Assembly (NCBI RefSeq): GCF_032884065.1
Contig: NC_088875.1
Span: 46,460,214-46,524,213 of the forward strand
Direction: 5' to 3'
DNA: 64,000 bases
From: Artemia franciscana
Taxonomy: Eukaryota; Arthropoda; Branchiopoda; Anostraca; Artemiidae
The position numbers and the translations under genes are program-made. Below the pieces are notes generated by a model. That model ran no database searches, was not told the DNA's origin, and was given only the letters and a program-made list of their open reading frames with translations. Shown here one piece after another: positions 21,386-33,243 of the stretch (positions are counted from its first letter, which is position 1; each line of letters opens with the position of its first letter).

Positions 21386-23570
21386 ATTACATGTTATATC
21401 GTAATTTTAATAAGCTTATAAATCCCGTAATTGCTCCAAGAATGATAATTGGTCCTTCTGTTATCTCTGTTTATACTTTCCCATGTGTCAAGTTTACATT
21501 CCCATGCTTAAAACTGGTAAGAAGGAAGTATCGTTTCCTTAAGAAAGTTTCAGGTGTTGAATACATTAATTATAATTGATTAGACAATAATTTGCTTTCG
21601 TGTTCTGGATTCCATGTTTAATGCTGATTGAAATTCACAACATAATATGTCTTTAAACCCTATAAGGAAACAAAAAGAAAAAAAGAACAAAAGTCGTTAC
21701 AATTTCTTAGAATAGTAAACAAGTTGAGTAACACAAAGAACAGTGTTGCAAGATTTTTGGTTTGCAGTGCTATTCTGAATTTTCGAGGTTTTCTCAAAAG
21801 AAATTTGGTTCTCAGAAGTCTTCCCAAAATTAACGCTCGTAAGCCTAAGAATGTTAACACAAAAAGTATAATGTTAACTTTCTTTTACGTTATATCTGAG
21901 ATTTTTGAAATCTCCATTTTATTTAGGTAAACTCCTCCGTGGCGTCAATTGACAGGGAAGGGGCATGCCCTCGTAGATTTTCTGCCCTCTCCTAGATTTT
22001 GAAAAACATTGTTGTTAGCAGTATTTTCACTGAAAAGCTCTTTTTATGGTATTGTAGCAGAAAAAATGATAAATTTGTCTCTTCCTCAGATATTGAAAAA
22101 TTCATTTACCCCCCCATTAGCTCTCATGGATGTAGGCCACTAGAACACCCCCCCCCCCAAAAAAAAAAGAAAAAAAGAAAAATCGGAGATGACGAAAACG
22201 TTGTTCTGGCAATGCTAGTGGTAATTGCCAAGCTTGTCTTTCGAATTTTATGTGGTAATTCAAAAGGTTACCTGTCAAGCAAACTTGTTTTAAAGTATGG
22301 GGGGCAAAAACAGCTTTCCAACTATTAATAATTTTGAATCGCTAAGCAATAATGGTTTCTTGATTTTTGAATGGAATAAACTCATCCCTTCCTATCGATT
22401 TCTGGGGCTGCTGCCCTTTTCGGGATTTAGTTCGAAGGACGTTATAAAATTTCCAGAAGTATTTCCTGTTTTGTCTCACATGTAGTGGAACGTTATTCTA
22501 AGCTTGTGATTCCTGACATAGGGCACAAGCTTTACCGGCAGGACATGGCGATGTTTGGAGGGTCATCGGCTGACCATAAAGATATACGATAGTATTGCGA
22601 TAATGTGACGCATTGTATAAAAGATGTTTTATACAGACACAATTTTTCATTAGCATAAGCCAAGAGGAAGACCCCCCCCCTAAGAAAAACAAGTCAATGG
22701 CCTTTTAAGCCTCCTTCAAGAGAATGTCCGTAAAATTTTAAACATAATATATTAAATATCAAGAGGATTTTTAGATTTTAAAAGATTAAGGATTTTAGAT
22801 TAAGGATTTTTAGAAATGCCTAGGTGGGGCAAGGTTCGAAACTGGTTGGGAACCAATGCTCTAAGCTTTTAAATCAAAATATAACGTGAAATTAAAGGTT
22901 TTAAATCAACTTCATTCAAGGCTTTAAGTCAAGCTGATTTGATGTTGTAAACACAAAACTTTAAAAAAAGAGAAAACAAAACTAAAAAGTTAGTAAATCA
23001 AAATCTGACTGGTTTCAAATTCACCTATTACTTTTGTGGATATTATTCATAATTATACTTAGAATCTATCTTTTATTATTCTTTTAAAGTATTGTTATTT
23101 ACATCCGTGGTTCAGAATACTAAATTTGAACTGATAGTATTACATTTCAAACTATGATAAATAAAACTAAAGCTGTGGTCACGATCAGAAAATATGTCTT
23201 AACCAGATTTATTTAAAACAAAATAGTAGTTTATATCATAAATTTATTATCTCCAAGGCTGTACAAAAATTGAGAAAGAAAACAATTTCACCAATTAATT
23301 GCTTTAAAAATTAAAATGTTCTTTGGTAACAAAAAATTACTATAGAAGAATATGATAAAACAGCTGTCTGAATTTCACACGGTTAAAAAATCACAAACCG
23401 TGACTATTTCCCATAAAATCAAAGTACAAAGGCCGTGTTCTTAGCACCTGCAAAATTATCGGGCTCAGATTTAATTTCGCAAATGATGTTACTCTGTGAT
23501 GATTCTCGAACAATCACTCCTTGAGTTGCGTGCGAAGCAACCCAGGGTGGCCGTCCCAAACTAAAACGGA
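21386..23570. other. Unassigned intergenic DNA
   Basis: AT-rich sequence with an ACCCCCCCCCC run at 22146-22157 and small local repeats (AAGGATTTTAGATT near 22785-22810). No gene found. Confidence 0.5.
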
Positions 23571-23574
23571 TTGT

Positions 23575-25030
23575 CTATATGTTTCGTGGTTCCGAATTGA
23601 ATTCACCATATCCGCAATCAAGACAAATTAGGTGTAAAAATAAACGTACTTGTTAGTAATATTAAACACGCTCAAGAATTGCGCTTAGATTATATCTCAG
23701 AAAACTAGATTCATAGCTACAAAAACAAGTGACGGATGATACAGTGCATTGGACTTGAACAGAATGCATTATCCTTGTATGATTTCGGCTATATATTTGC
23801 ACATTAGGGAGGCTAGATTTGTTAGGGACGCTGTCAAATACTTTGCCCTACCCCACCCCCAAATTTGCAAATATATAGCACAAATTATATTGTTATATAA
23901 AGTGAAGGTTACATGAAGGATTTATTTCACTAGGACTAACTAAACTTAACTTCTTGGGTGTGGGTGTGTAGTTAGCTAGTAAGATGGTAGCCAGGTGTTT
24001 GGTGTTCTGAGTCAGGGTCAATAAACGAAATAATGTTCCTCGATATTCACTAAGCGATGCATAAGGCCTAATGACCATCGCTATGTTTCTCCAACACCCA
24101 TCAAGAGACATGGTGCCCCATTTTTTTTTAAGGAAATCGGAAAGAAGTGTTTTTAGTCTTGTTGGACAATATAACAAGAGATTTGACGAAAAAAAAAATA
24201 TTGGAGTATAGGGACTGAAAAGGTGTTTGATGGCTCTGATTTAGATTTACCGTATCCACAATCAAGACACATTAAGTTCCAAAAATCGTTTCAAGAAAAC
24301 AAAAATCGGGGTGTAGTTAGCGAGTAACATGGCAATCAGGTGCTTAGTATTTCAAATCGAGGTCAATACACAAATGCTCCTCGACATTCACTAAGCGATG
24401 CACAAGGCCTAATGACCGTCGCTATGTTTATCCACTACCCATCAAGAGGCTTGATGTCTCTTTTTTAGAAGAAATTGCAATATCACGTTTTTAGTCTTGA
24501 TGGGCAAACTATCAAGAGACTTAACAAAAAAATGTTGGTAAGATCGAAGCCCGGTGTGTAGCGTTTTGGGCAAAAATCAATGCACAAATATTCCTCGATC
24601 TTCACTAAGCGATGCAAACGCACAAATGTTTCCTGAGATCCAGTAAATGATGCCCAATGACTTTTGCACTAATAGATATTTGACCAGAGTAGTCTCTTGA
24701 GAAAAAGAGACTTGACCAGAAACATGTTTGGGATTGGGAAATGGAAACGTGCTTCATGGTCACGAATTAGGATCACCCTATCCACCATCCGTTATCGAAG
24801 CATATTTAGTAATTTCTTTTTCAAAGAATAGAAGGGTAATTAATAGCTTAGAATGGTAGTCAAGTGTTTGGTGTTTTAGACCAGATATAACTAAAAAGAA
24901 GATTCAGAATGAATTCTCAAGATTTACAAATTTGTGTATAAGAGCCAATGACCTCTATTAAATATCTGTCCTGAGAGACAAGGGATAAAGAGACCTAACC
25001 GTAAGATTGAAAAAAGACGAAGAATATTCT
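23575..25030 (+). repeat. Degenerate long-period tandem repeats
   Basis: Related blocks recur: a cassette containing ATTCACTAAGCGATGCA at 24044, 24389 and 24601, a GTAGTTAGCTAGTAAGATGG-like start at 23968 and 24311, and CCATATCCGCAATCAAGACA-like sequence at 23606, 24249 and 24777. Divergence is high. The repeat is non-coding and otherwise unrecognised. Confidence 0.6.
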
Positions 25031-25458
25031 GGGAGGGCAGTAATAGCAGCAGAAGACGCTTGGTCCGTTTAAAGAGCTTTATTTACGAAACGAACATCGA
25101 AAACTATTTCTAGGAAATACCCCTGGAAAACGTGTATTATATTTTTTCTTCAACCTTCCGAAGCAGCCAACGTACGCCTGGGCTATTTTACTTTTTATAT
25201 CATCACTGCGTCCACCATCTTAGCTAATTGCAACCCACCTATGTGAAGCTAATCAATTGATCATTTTTTTTTTACCTACTGTAAGGTCTCATCTTCACTT
25301 ATTCCTAGTCTAAGGGGCTTAATCATCTTAAGAGTAATTTTCGAATCTACTCTCGCATCCTGAGCGAAACATAAATTTAGCCACCATTCTCATCTAGGAC
25401 ATTCAAGTCATCTGTATAGTGTAGTGTAGGGGAGTTTGGTATTATTTGGTACCTTGTT

Positions 25459-26104
25459 CAAATAGTTGGTGGTAACGAACTGTAAAGAGCGAGGCTCCTC
25501 AATAGTAACCAAAACTCTAAGAAACAAAGTCTTGGTAACAATGAATACGTCAGTAGAATCGGATTTTGAGCTTCTTCAATACATATAAAACTCATCAAGT
25601 TTAATGGTAACCATTAAAAGTTACGAGCCTGATAAAATTTGCCCAATTCTCGAAAAAAGCGGGAGACATCCCTAAAGCATCAAGCAACCTTAATGAAAAT
25701 CACACAATCAGATTCAGCATGAAGAACCATATTGCAGAGGTTTCAAGCTCCTATATACAAAAAAATGGAATTTCGCATTTTTTTTGCCAGAAGCAAGATC
25801 ATGGACACGGGTTCATTTATTTTTGTTTTTTTTTTTTTCCCCAGCGGTGTCCACATGAAACCAGTGATCCTAGAAAATCAGCAGAAGGCTTATTTTATCG
25901 GAAATCGAAATTTCTACTGCCCTTTTTAATTGACCAAAAATATTAATGGGCATCTAGGCTCCCTCCCACGCCCTTTTTTCAGTGTTGTCGGGTCAAAACC
26001 TTAAGGTATTTGTTTTCTTCAATATAGTCTAAAGATCTAATAACTGTGTCTTTGAGTATGACTTGATCCCCCACAGCCTCCAGTGGGGGGGGGGGGGCTG
26101 CAAC
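25459..26104 (+). repeat. R1 repeat, left half, split by an insertion
   Basis: The R1 head (GGTAACGAACTGTAAAGAGCG, then CAATAGTAACCAAAACTCTA) continues through the CATGGACACGGGTTC and TTAATTGACCAAAAATATTA blocks to GGGGGGCTGCAA. Homology stops there, and the missing continuation (TGCAAGATATGAACTTTG) starts at 35115. The 9-kb element between them therefore inserted into this R1 copy. Confidence 0.8.
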
Positions 26105-26399
26105 AGTAGTGATACCTCACTGGTTCTTATGAGAAGCCTATCCCAGGATTCCATGATAGCCCTGTCCCTGGATTCCATGAGAGTCTTATCCCGTCATACT
26201 GACGACAGCGATCAGGTGTCAATTACGTCATAGGGAATGTTTTCTAAGAGATGCAGGTGCAAGTTACATAATTGGAGTTGAGGGTCACGCAACCTAACGT
26301 GAATTAGCAGATATATTGAGGGTGACGCAATCTTGTGTGGCATGCTAGACTTCAGGAGCCCGCAGGAAAGTCCCAGTTGTAACTAAGGTCGGCAAACAA

Positions 26400-26665
26400 G
26401 CGAGTGTTACGTAATAACAACACATACATGGCTGTTAAGTAGTAGCAGGGCACACGTGAGATGTCACGTAATGGCAGTGTACATGGGGGGTACTACGTAA
26501 TGACGGTACACACGTGGGAAGCTACGCAATCTTACACGTGGGTGTTACGTAATGACGGGTATTACACGTGGGTGCTACGTAATGACAGCGCAGACGTGGT
26601 ATGTTACGTAATGAGAGCACACACGTAGGATGGTACGTAAAGACGGCAAACACATTGGTGTTATA
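26400..26665 (+). repeat. TACGTAATGAC/CACGTGG minisatellite, left arm
   Basis: About eight irregular units of 23-31 bp such as TTACGTAATGACGGG and ACACGTGGGTGCTACGTAATG. Several units carry TTACGTAA (first at 26407-26414) and CACGTG palindromes. It lies in the left inverted arm; its counterpart lies at 34510-34735. Confidence 0.8.
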
Positions 26666-27489
26666 TACTTTAAGAGATTTTTTTCTTCAGGTTCTGTTTT
26701 TCTTTCAAGGCGTTTTTTTCAGGGAACCTTTATATTCTACTGATTTTGTCCCCACTCGGATTTGGAAGGGTCATTTCCATGCAATGGAACTGCACTCTAA
26801 ACAGCTGGACCAGTAATCTATTGCTAATTTTATGATTCAGGATATAGACTCTATGAAATAACCAATTCTACACGCGGAGAATTCCTACGTCCCGCTTACT
26901 AGAATGATTAAGCTATTGATTACGTGTTTCCTATGACAGCAATACTCGATATGCTGAGGGGAAAGTAGATTACTAGAGTTTAGTTGTATTTGAAGTGCAC
27001 CTTCTTGCTAAGTAATGCTTTAGAAGGGTATTATAAACTCAGACAAAGCTATTCTTCACTTCTTAGCGATATGATCCTAGCACTTTATGTGAGAATTTCT
27101 AGAAATGTTTTCTTAGAAAGGGGTATAAACTTGATCAAAACATAGAAAAATACTCCTTCTTAGAGAATAATTAGAGATGTGTTTTCTGAGAATAAACAAA
27201 GTTTGCTAAAAAAATAGGATTATTGGGGTACAAGACATGAGACTTAATTCAATACTTTGATCTTTTTCTTGGTATTATTTTCTCTCAATCCCCAGCCGTT
27301 GAAACGCAATGACTGTCACAGCCTCTAGAAAGCATTTCTAATAGGAGAGGAACCTTAGCAAACAATCCCAGAGAGAAGGGGGTTGCTATTAGAGGGATAC
27401 TAACACCAAATAAAGAGCTATTTCTGAGAGGTTCGAATGGAAATGCTACGTTTCTTTGAGCCATGGCTACACATATTCACGCCACTGTG

Positions 27490-27900
27490 ACAATTTGTGG
27501 CTGACCCATCCCCTAGTGAGCAATTCCAGTGGGACCTCTAACATCCAATTCTAACGGGATTCTAGCAACCACTTCCATCGGGGGATGGCAAATTTCAGCG
27601 CCAGCACATTTATACAAAGATTTGATTCTCTTTTTGAGCCAACCAGAAAAGGTTACAGAAAAGGATATTTATTTTATCCAGAATTGAATCTACCGACACG
27701 GTAAAAAGCGCTTGATCAATTTTCGAATAGTCTTGACGGTGTAGAGGTGCTAAAGGACAAAGAAATGTGCTAAGATGACCAAAAGACGGCAAAGTGATTG
27801 AGCAGGACATGGGATGATGATCAGACAATTGATAATAACAATTCATAATCGGCCTTCTTTTGGCAAGAATGGTTGTTTTGCACTGCGAAATGACTGAAAA
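27490..27900 (+). pseudogene. Unknown protein relic, left arm
   Basis: Plus-strand frames spell a decayed protein related to the open frame at 32003-32320: shared pieces GMANFS, RFDSLFEPTRKGYRKGYLF, YPELNLPTR, KALDQ, DGVEVLKDKEM and DDQKTAK. Stops occur after LPTR and EMC. Conservation of these residues between the two arms indicates a protein-coding ancestor. I do not recognise the family. Confidence 0.45.
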
Positions 27901-28229
27901 CACCGCTTTGCTGTGGGACAGTCTTTTTGGCTAAGATAAACGTCAACTTTAACCGTTATTTTGTTGGACTATCTGCACCTTTTCATACCAATGCACCACT
28001 GTATGGCATTATTGCCTAACAGGAGGCTCAATATACGTATAGTTTTTTCGGTAATTCTAAATCAGTTGACTTTCACACAATTTTCACACGATTGCTTTTT
28101 GGACTTCTTTTGGCTAGAATCCACCAGTTTTCCACCATAAAATGATTGAAAACACCGCTTTGCTTTGGGACAGGCAAAATAAATATATAAGTTAACCGTT
28201 TATTTTGTAGGACTAGTCCGTGTAGGACT

Positions 28230-28555
28230 GGTCTTACACGGACTACACTTTTTGCATGTTGATTTTTCTCTTCGTGAAACTTGTACATGGATTTTTCTCC
28301 TCGTGAAACTGATTTTTTTTTCAGGGAAATTGTTGCGTGCTGATTTTCCTTCGTGAAATTTGATGCACGTTAATTTTTCTCTTCGTGGAACTTGTTCATT
28401 GATTTTTCGTTTTGTGAAACTGAGTTTGCTTATGGAACCTGTTGTGTAATTATTTTGTTCGTGGAACTTGTTGCGTGCTGATTTTTGTTCATGAAACTTG
28501 TTACACGTTGATTTTTCTCTTCGTGAAACTTCTACATTGATTTTAGCCGGAAGAT
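28230..28555 (-). repeat. GTTTCACGAACAAAAATCA minisatellite, minus
   Basis: Tandem modules read on the minus strand as GTTTCACGAAGAGAAAAATC and GTTCCACGAACAAAAATCAG. It is an inverted counterpart of 28690-29795, with about 130 bp of arm sequence between. Confidence 0.8.
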
Positions 28556-28689
28556 TTGTCCAACAGCAAAGCAGCTTTTTCAGTCATTTCATAGTGCAAA
28601 ATAACAATTCTAACAAAAAGAAGTCCAAAAAGCTATTGCATGAAAATTTTGAGATAGTCAATTGATTTAGAAATCATCATTCTGATATA

Positions 28690-29795
28690 GGCAATTGATT
28701 TAGAAAAAAATCAACACACAAGAGATTTCACGAACAAAAATCTGCACTTGTTTTTTCCACGAAAAAACAAGTTCCACGAACAAAAATCAACACGCAACAA
28801 TTTCCATGAACAAAATCAGTTTCACGAGGCGAAAAATCAATGTACAAGTTTTACAAAGAGAAAAACCAACATGTAACAAATTGCACGAACAAAAATCAGC
28901 ACGCAACAAGTTCTGTGAATGAAATCAGTTTCGCGAGGAGAAAAAATCAACATGCAATAAGTTTCATGAACCAAAATCAGCACGCAACAAGTTTCAGGAG
29001 CAAAATAACCACGAAACAAGTTTCATGAAGCAAATAAGTTTCACGAGAGGAAAAATTTATGTACTAGTTTCATGTAGAGAAAATGAACATACAACAACTT
29101 CCACGAACAAAAATCAGCACGCAAAATGTTCCACAGACAAAATCAGCTACCAAATCAAATCAGTTTCAAAATCAGACAAAACCAAATCAGTTTCACGAGC
29201 AGAAAAATGAATTTACAACTTTCACAAAGAAAAGAAAAGATACAACAAGTTTCAAGAACAAAAACCAGCATGCAACAAGTTCCAAGAACAAAAAGATCAG
29301 CACGCAACAATTTCCATGGACAAAATAAGTTTCACGCTAAGAAAAATCAATGTACAAGTTTCACAAAGAGAAAAACTAATATTAAACAAGTTTTAAGAAG
29401 ACAAACCAGGACGCAACATATTCCACGAACAAAAATTGGCATGCAATAAGCTCCATGAGCATGATCAGTTTCACGAGGAGAAAAATCAGTGTACAAGCTT
29501 CACAAAGAGCAAAATCTATATGCAACAAGTTTATCGAAAGCAAAAATCAGCGCGTAATTAGTTCCACGAGCAAAAGTCAGCACGTAACATGCCCCATGAT
29601 CAAAATCAGTAGTGATGAGAAAAATCAGTGTAAAATTTAATGTACGCAACATGATCCACGATAAAAAGTCGGCATGTAATAAGTTCCATGAATAAAATCA
29701 ATTTCACGAGGAGAAAAATCAATCCACAGGTTTCACAAAGAGTAGAATCAACACGCAGCAAGTTTCATGAACAAAATCTGCAGACAACAAGTCCA
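28690..29795 (+). repeat. GTTTCACGAACAAAAATCA minisatellite, plus
   Basis: About 1.1 kb of modules alternating CACGAACAAAAATCAGCACG, CAACAAGTTCCATGAACAAA, ATCAGTTTCACGAGGAGAAA and TACAAGTTTCACAAAGAG. Several overlapping reading frames stay open only because the repeats lack stops. It occupies the centre of the 9-kb element. Confidence 0.85.
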
Positions 29796-31330
29796 ATAAA
29801 AATAAAGGTCATTTTTTAGTTTAAACATTTATTTTTGAGGGAAAAAAAGGTTGAAAAAGCCTTAGGTGTGATAATTTGCAACAGAGTGGTGTCATTTTCC
29901 AGCCAAAGATTACCATGGAGGCAGCCGCGTACAAAATCTTGGGATCGATGGAACTTGGAGCTCGATGGGATCAGAAATTTGGAAAATTGCCGCAGAGGCG
30001 GTGGAAGTGTACCTAGAAAAGCAGAATGCGCTAAATAAGGATTACTGTTACCCACAATACAATCCAGCAAAGCTATTCCAGTATAATTGTAAAGACCAGA
30101 GGAGGGGTAAGGCTGAGGGAGAAGAAAAGTAGCCTTCACTGCCCTATTTTGGGCTCTCTGAAGTGAGCAGAGATGAGTACTACCCCATCCAGAGCAGCAA
30201 TAAGAAAGGTAGGGAAAAATAAAAGCATAATAAAGAGAAAGCATAACATCTGGGGAAAGAAATGAGTTAATTCGGTGTAATATTGAAAACTGGCGGAGGA
30301 TGAGCGAACGGATTTGAGTTATATGCGTTTTGAAAGAAAGAAAAAAGTCAAGGTACACACCAAGAAATTACATCATGGTTGCTTGTGGTATAATATCGTT
30401 CTAATAAGTGAGAGTGATTGACTTATGCGGTAAGGGGTCCTAAAATTGATAATGGCACTCATTCGGCTGTTAAGAGCCAGACTATTTGACCAGCACCAGT
30501 CCTTTGCTTTATGAAGAAGACCTTGAGCTATGGAAGTTGCAGATGGCAGGTCCACCACAGCAATAAAAATGTTACTGTCATCAGCAAAAACAACAGGGTG
30601 AACATGGAGATAAAGACCACGAACAAGGTCATTAATGTAAATTAAAAACAAAAAGTGGTCCAAGCACAGAGCCCTATGGGACATCGTTAAATATAGGAAA
30701 AATAGAGGAAGAAGTACCATTAGCCAAAATATACTGAGATCTCCCTGATAAAACCTTAACCATTCTAGTGAGACTCCATGCACTCCAAATAAAGATAGTT
30801 TAGACAAAAGAGCAGATCTGTTATAATATCAAGGACCATTGAAAAGCTAAGAAAAAGACCAAAACACACAAGCCCTTGTCCATAAAACGCACAAAATCTT
30901 CTGCATATGAAAGTACAAACAAGGTGGAGAAAGCGGGGCGAAAACCATACTTACGGTTAGTTATGAGAGAATTTCCTGCAGTCGTAATAGTACTAAATGC
31001 AAATGAGGAGAGTCTACGATACAATACTTTTTCAACAACCTTAGAGACAACGGGAAGAAGAGAAATAGGTCTATAATTTGAAATTAGTGATGAATCACCT
31101 TTTTTATGCAAAGGTACAACAAAATCAACTTAATTATAATGAGGAAAATAAATGAGGAAAAATACAAAAAGAAAGGGAGAGATTAGTTATGTGTGAGATA
31201 GGGTTAGAAACAAACTGACCAATATTTTTAAGAACATTATTGCTCAAATGAAAACTATCAACAGAACGGCTGCTTGGAAGTTGAGAAATAATACTAGAAT
31301 TTTCAGTACCACCTCATGGGGGAAGGAAAA
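29796..31330 (-). pseudogene. LINE reverse transcriptase fragment (CR1/Jockey-like)
   Basis: Minus-strand RT in three open segments. The first (31111-30821) has PLHKKGDSSLISNYRPISLLP and YGFRPAFST. The second (30807-30373) has the catalytic VFADDSNIFI box and DWCWSNSLALN. The third (30358-29816) is the C-terminal part, SFLSPDVMLSLYYAFIFPYL, CCSGWGSTHL and RAQNRAVKA, down to a natural-looking stop. The N-terminal LSNNVLKNIGQFVSNPISH region is still visible to about 31320. Two frame changes separate the parts, and the endonuclease and ORF1 are missing. The tail TTTATTTTTATTGG near 29796-29815 marks its 3' end inside the minisatellite. Confidence 0.85.
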
Positions 31331-31439
31331 AATACTTTTCTGTTAAGGGAAAACTACTTACTCTACTCTGATCTAGAATTCCCTAAGAACTATACGCGTA
31401 TTGAGACTCCTGTTTCAGAGGCAGTAATGCGGTACGATG

Positions 31440-31760
31440 GCGCATTGGTTTCTAAGGCTTAGGTAGTCCAACAAAATAACGGTTAACATTGATATTTATC
31501 TTAGCGAAAAAGACTGCCCCACAGCAAAGTGACATTTTCAGTCATTTCGTGGTCCAAAACCACAATTCTAGCCAAAAGAAGGCAAAAAAGCTATTGTGTC
31601 AGAATTGTGAGATAGTCAATTGATTTAGAATTGCCAAAAAAATATACGCATATTGAGCCTCCTGTTTCAGAGGCAATAATGTCGTACGGTGGTGCACTAG
31701 TTTCTAGAGATGCGGGTAGTCCTACAGAATAAATGTCAACATAAACGTTTATTTTAGCGC
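31440..31760 (+). repeat. Duplicated segment of the right inverted arm
   Basis: The stretch TACGCGTATTGAGACTCCTG...TAGTCCAACAAAATAACGG recurs after about 255 bp (31646 onward, TACGCATATTGAGCCTCCTG). It includes AATTCTAGCCAAAAGAAGGC and GATAGTCAATTGATTTAGAA, the reverse complement of left-arm sequence at 27840-28110 (also present near 28600-28690). Confidence 0.65.
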
Positions 31761-32002
31761 TTCATATGAGCAGATGATTCGGTTGAAGCTTGATAAAATT
31801 GTGTAGAGTCGTATAGAATAGAGCTTCAGCTATTATAGAGAAGGATCGGTGGTTCTTTGTGCAGCCCGGGGGAGGAGTGTACCTTAAGCGTCAAAAACTG
31901 TGTTTCTAATTCGTGTTGCAGGATCAAGCGATTTGCAAGTCAATACAGTAAAGGTTTTGTTTGATTATCAATTGTCTGATCATCCTCCCATAGCCTGCCC
32001 AA

Positions 32003-32320
32003 TCACTTTGCCATCTTTTGGTCAGTGTAGTACATCTCTTGGTCCTTCAGCATCTCTACACCGTCATGAATAGCCGAAAGACGATCAAGTGCTTTTTGGC
32101 GTGTCGGTAGACTCAATTCTGGATAAAATAAGCATCTTTTTCTGTCACCTTTTCCGGTTGTCCCAAAAAGAGAATCGAATCTTTCTAGATATTCATTGAC
32201 GCTGAAGTTTGCCATCCCCCGCTGGAATTCGTTTCTAGGGGTTCCGCTGGAATTTCTCGCTATGGGGTGGGTTGACCACATATTGTCACAGTGGTGTGAA
32301 CATGCATAGTCACGACTCAA
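32003..32320 (-). pseudogene. Unknown 105-codon open frame, right arm
   Basis: A 105-codon minus-strand open frame whose central part (FQRGMANFSVNEYLERFDSL, then RKRCLFYPELSLPTRQKALD and DGVEMLKDQEMYYTDQ) matches the decayed copy in the left arm (27490-27900). The downstream residues LGRLWEDDQTI are also shared past its stop. The composition looks like a soluble protein with no membrane segment or zinc pattern. It could be the last trace of the element's own gene. No family assigned. Confidence 0.45.
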
Positions 32321-32982
32321 AGAAACGTTATATTTCCATTAAAACCTCTCAGATATAACTCTTAATTTGGTTTAAATTTATCTCTGATAACCCCCCTGGA
32401 ATTGGCGTTTAGGCCCCCCTCCGTTGGAATTGCTCGCTAGGGGATGGGTCAGCGATTGAGTTTCATAGGCTGGGAATTCAGAAAAAATAATACCAAGAAA
32501 AAATGAACAAAGTGTAGAATTAAGTCACACGTCTTGTGCCCCCATTTTCCTATATTTTGGGCAAACATAGATCATTCTCTAAAAAAAACGTCTCTAAACA
32601 TTTTTTAAGAAGGAGAATTTTTCTTTCTTTTGAACAAGTTTATATTATTGGTTAAGAAAGCATCTCAAGAGATTCTCTAAGAAGGACCCTCCAACATTCT
32701 AGGGTCATATCGCTAAGAAGTGAAGAATCGCTTTGTCTGGGTTTATAATACCCATCTAAAGCATTACTTAACAAGCAGGTATGCTTTAAATATAACCAAA
32801 CTCTAGTAATCAATTTTCCCCTCAGCATTTGAATCATTGCAGTCATAGGAAACACGTAATCAATAGCTTAATCGTTCTATTAAGCGGAACATGAGAATTC
32901 CTAACGTGTGGAATTGGTCATTTTGAAGAATCTATTTCCCGAATAATAATATTAGAAATAGATTGCTGGCCAAGGTGTCATT

Positions 32983-33243
32983 TTTTTTTAGCTGAAAGTA
33001 AGGAACGACATTAAAACTTAAAACGAACAGAAATTACTCCGTATATAAAATGGGTGGTCCCCTCCGCAATCCCTCGCTCTTTACGCTAAAGCTTTTATTT
33101 GTTTAAAAAAGTAGAATTGGGGCAAATTGTCAAACTTTAGCGTAAAGAGCGAAGGATTGCGGAGGGGACAACCCATTTTATATACTGAGTAATTTCTGTT
33201 CGTTTTAAGTTTTAATGTCGCTCCTTACTTTCAGCTAAAAAAA
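32983..33243. repeat. R1 terminal hairpin, about 109-bp arms
   Basis: Arms 32983-33091 and 33135-33243 are reverse complements with few mismatches (GCTGAAAGTAAGGAACGACA ... TGTCGCTCCTTACTTTCAGC), spacer 43 bases. It is the end of the minus-oriented R1 copy that follows and lies inside the right arm of the 9-kb element. Confidence 0.9.

Noticed and set aside
22833-22850. B-box-like GGTTCGAAAC sequence as a tRNA
   Set aside because: No A box, acceptor stem or anticodon arm can be built around it. The GGTTCGAATG at 27430 fails in the same way.
28840-29640. Several overlapping Lys/Gln/Asn-rich ORFs
   Set aside because: All arise from the CACGAACAAAAATCA minisatellite, open in several frames at once and changing frame between units.
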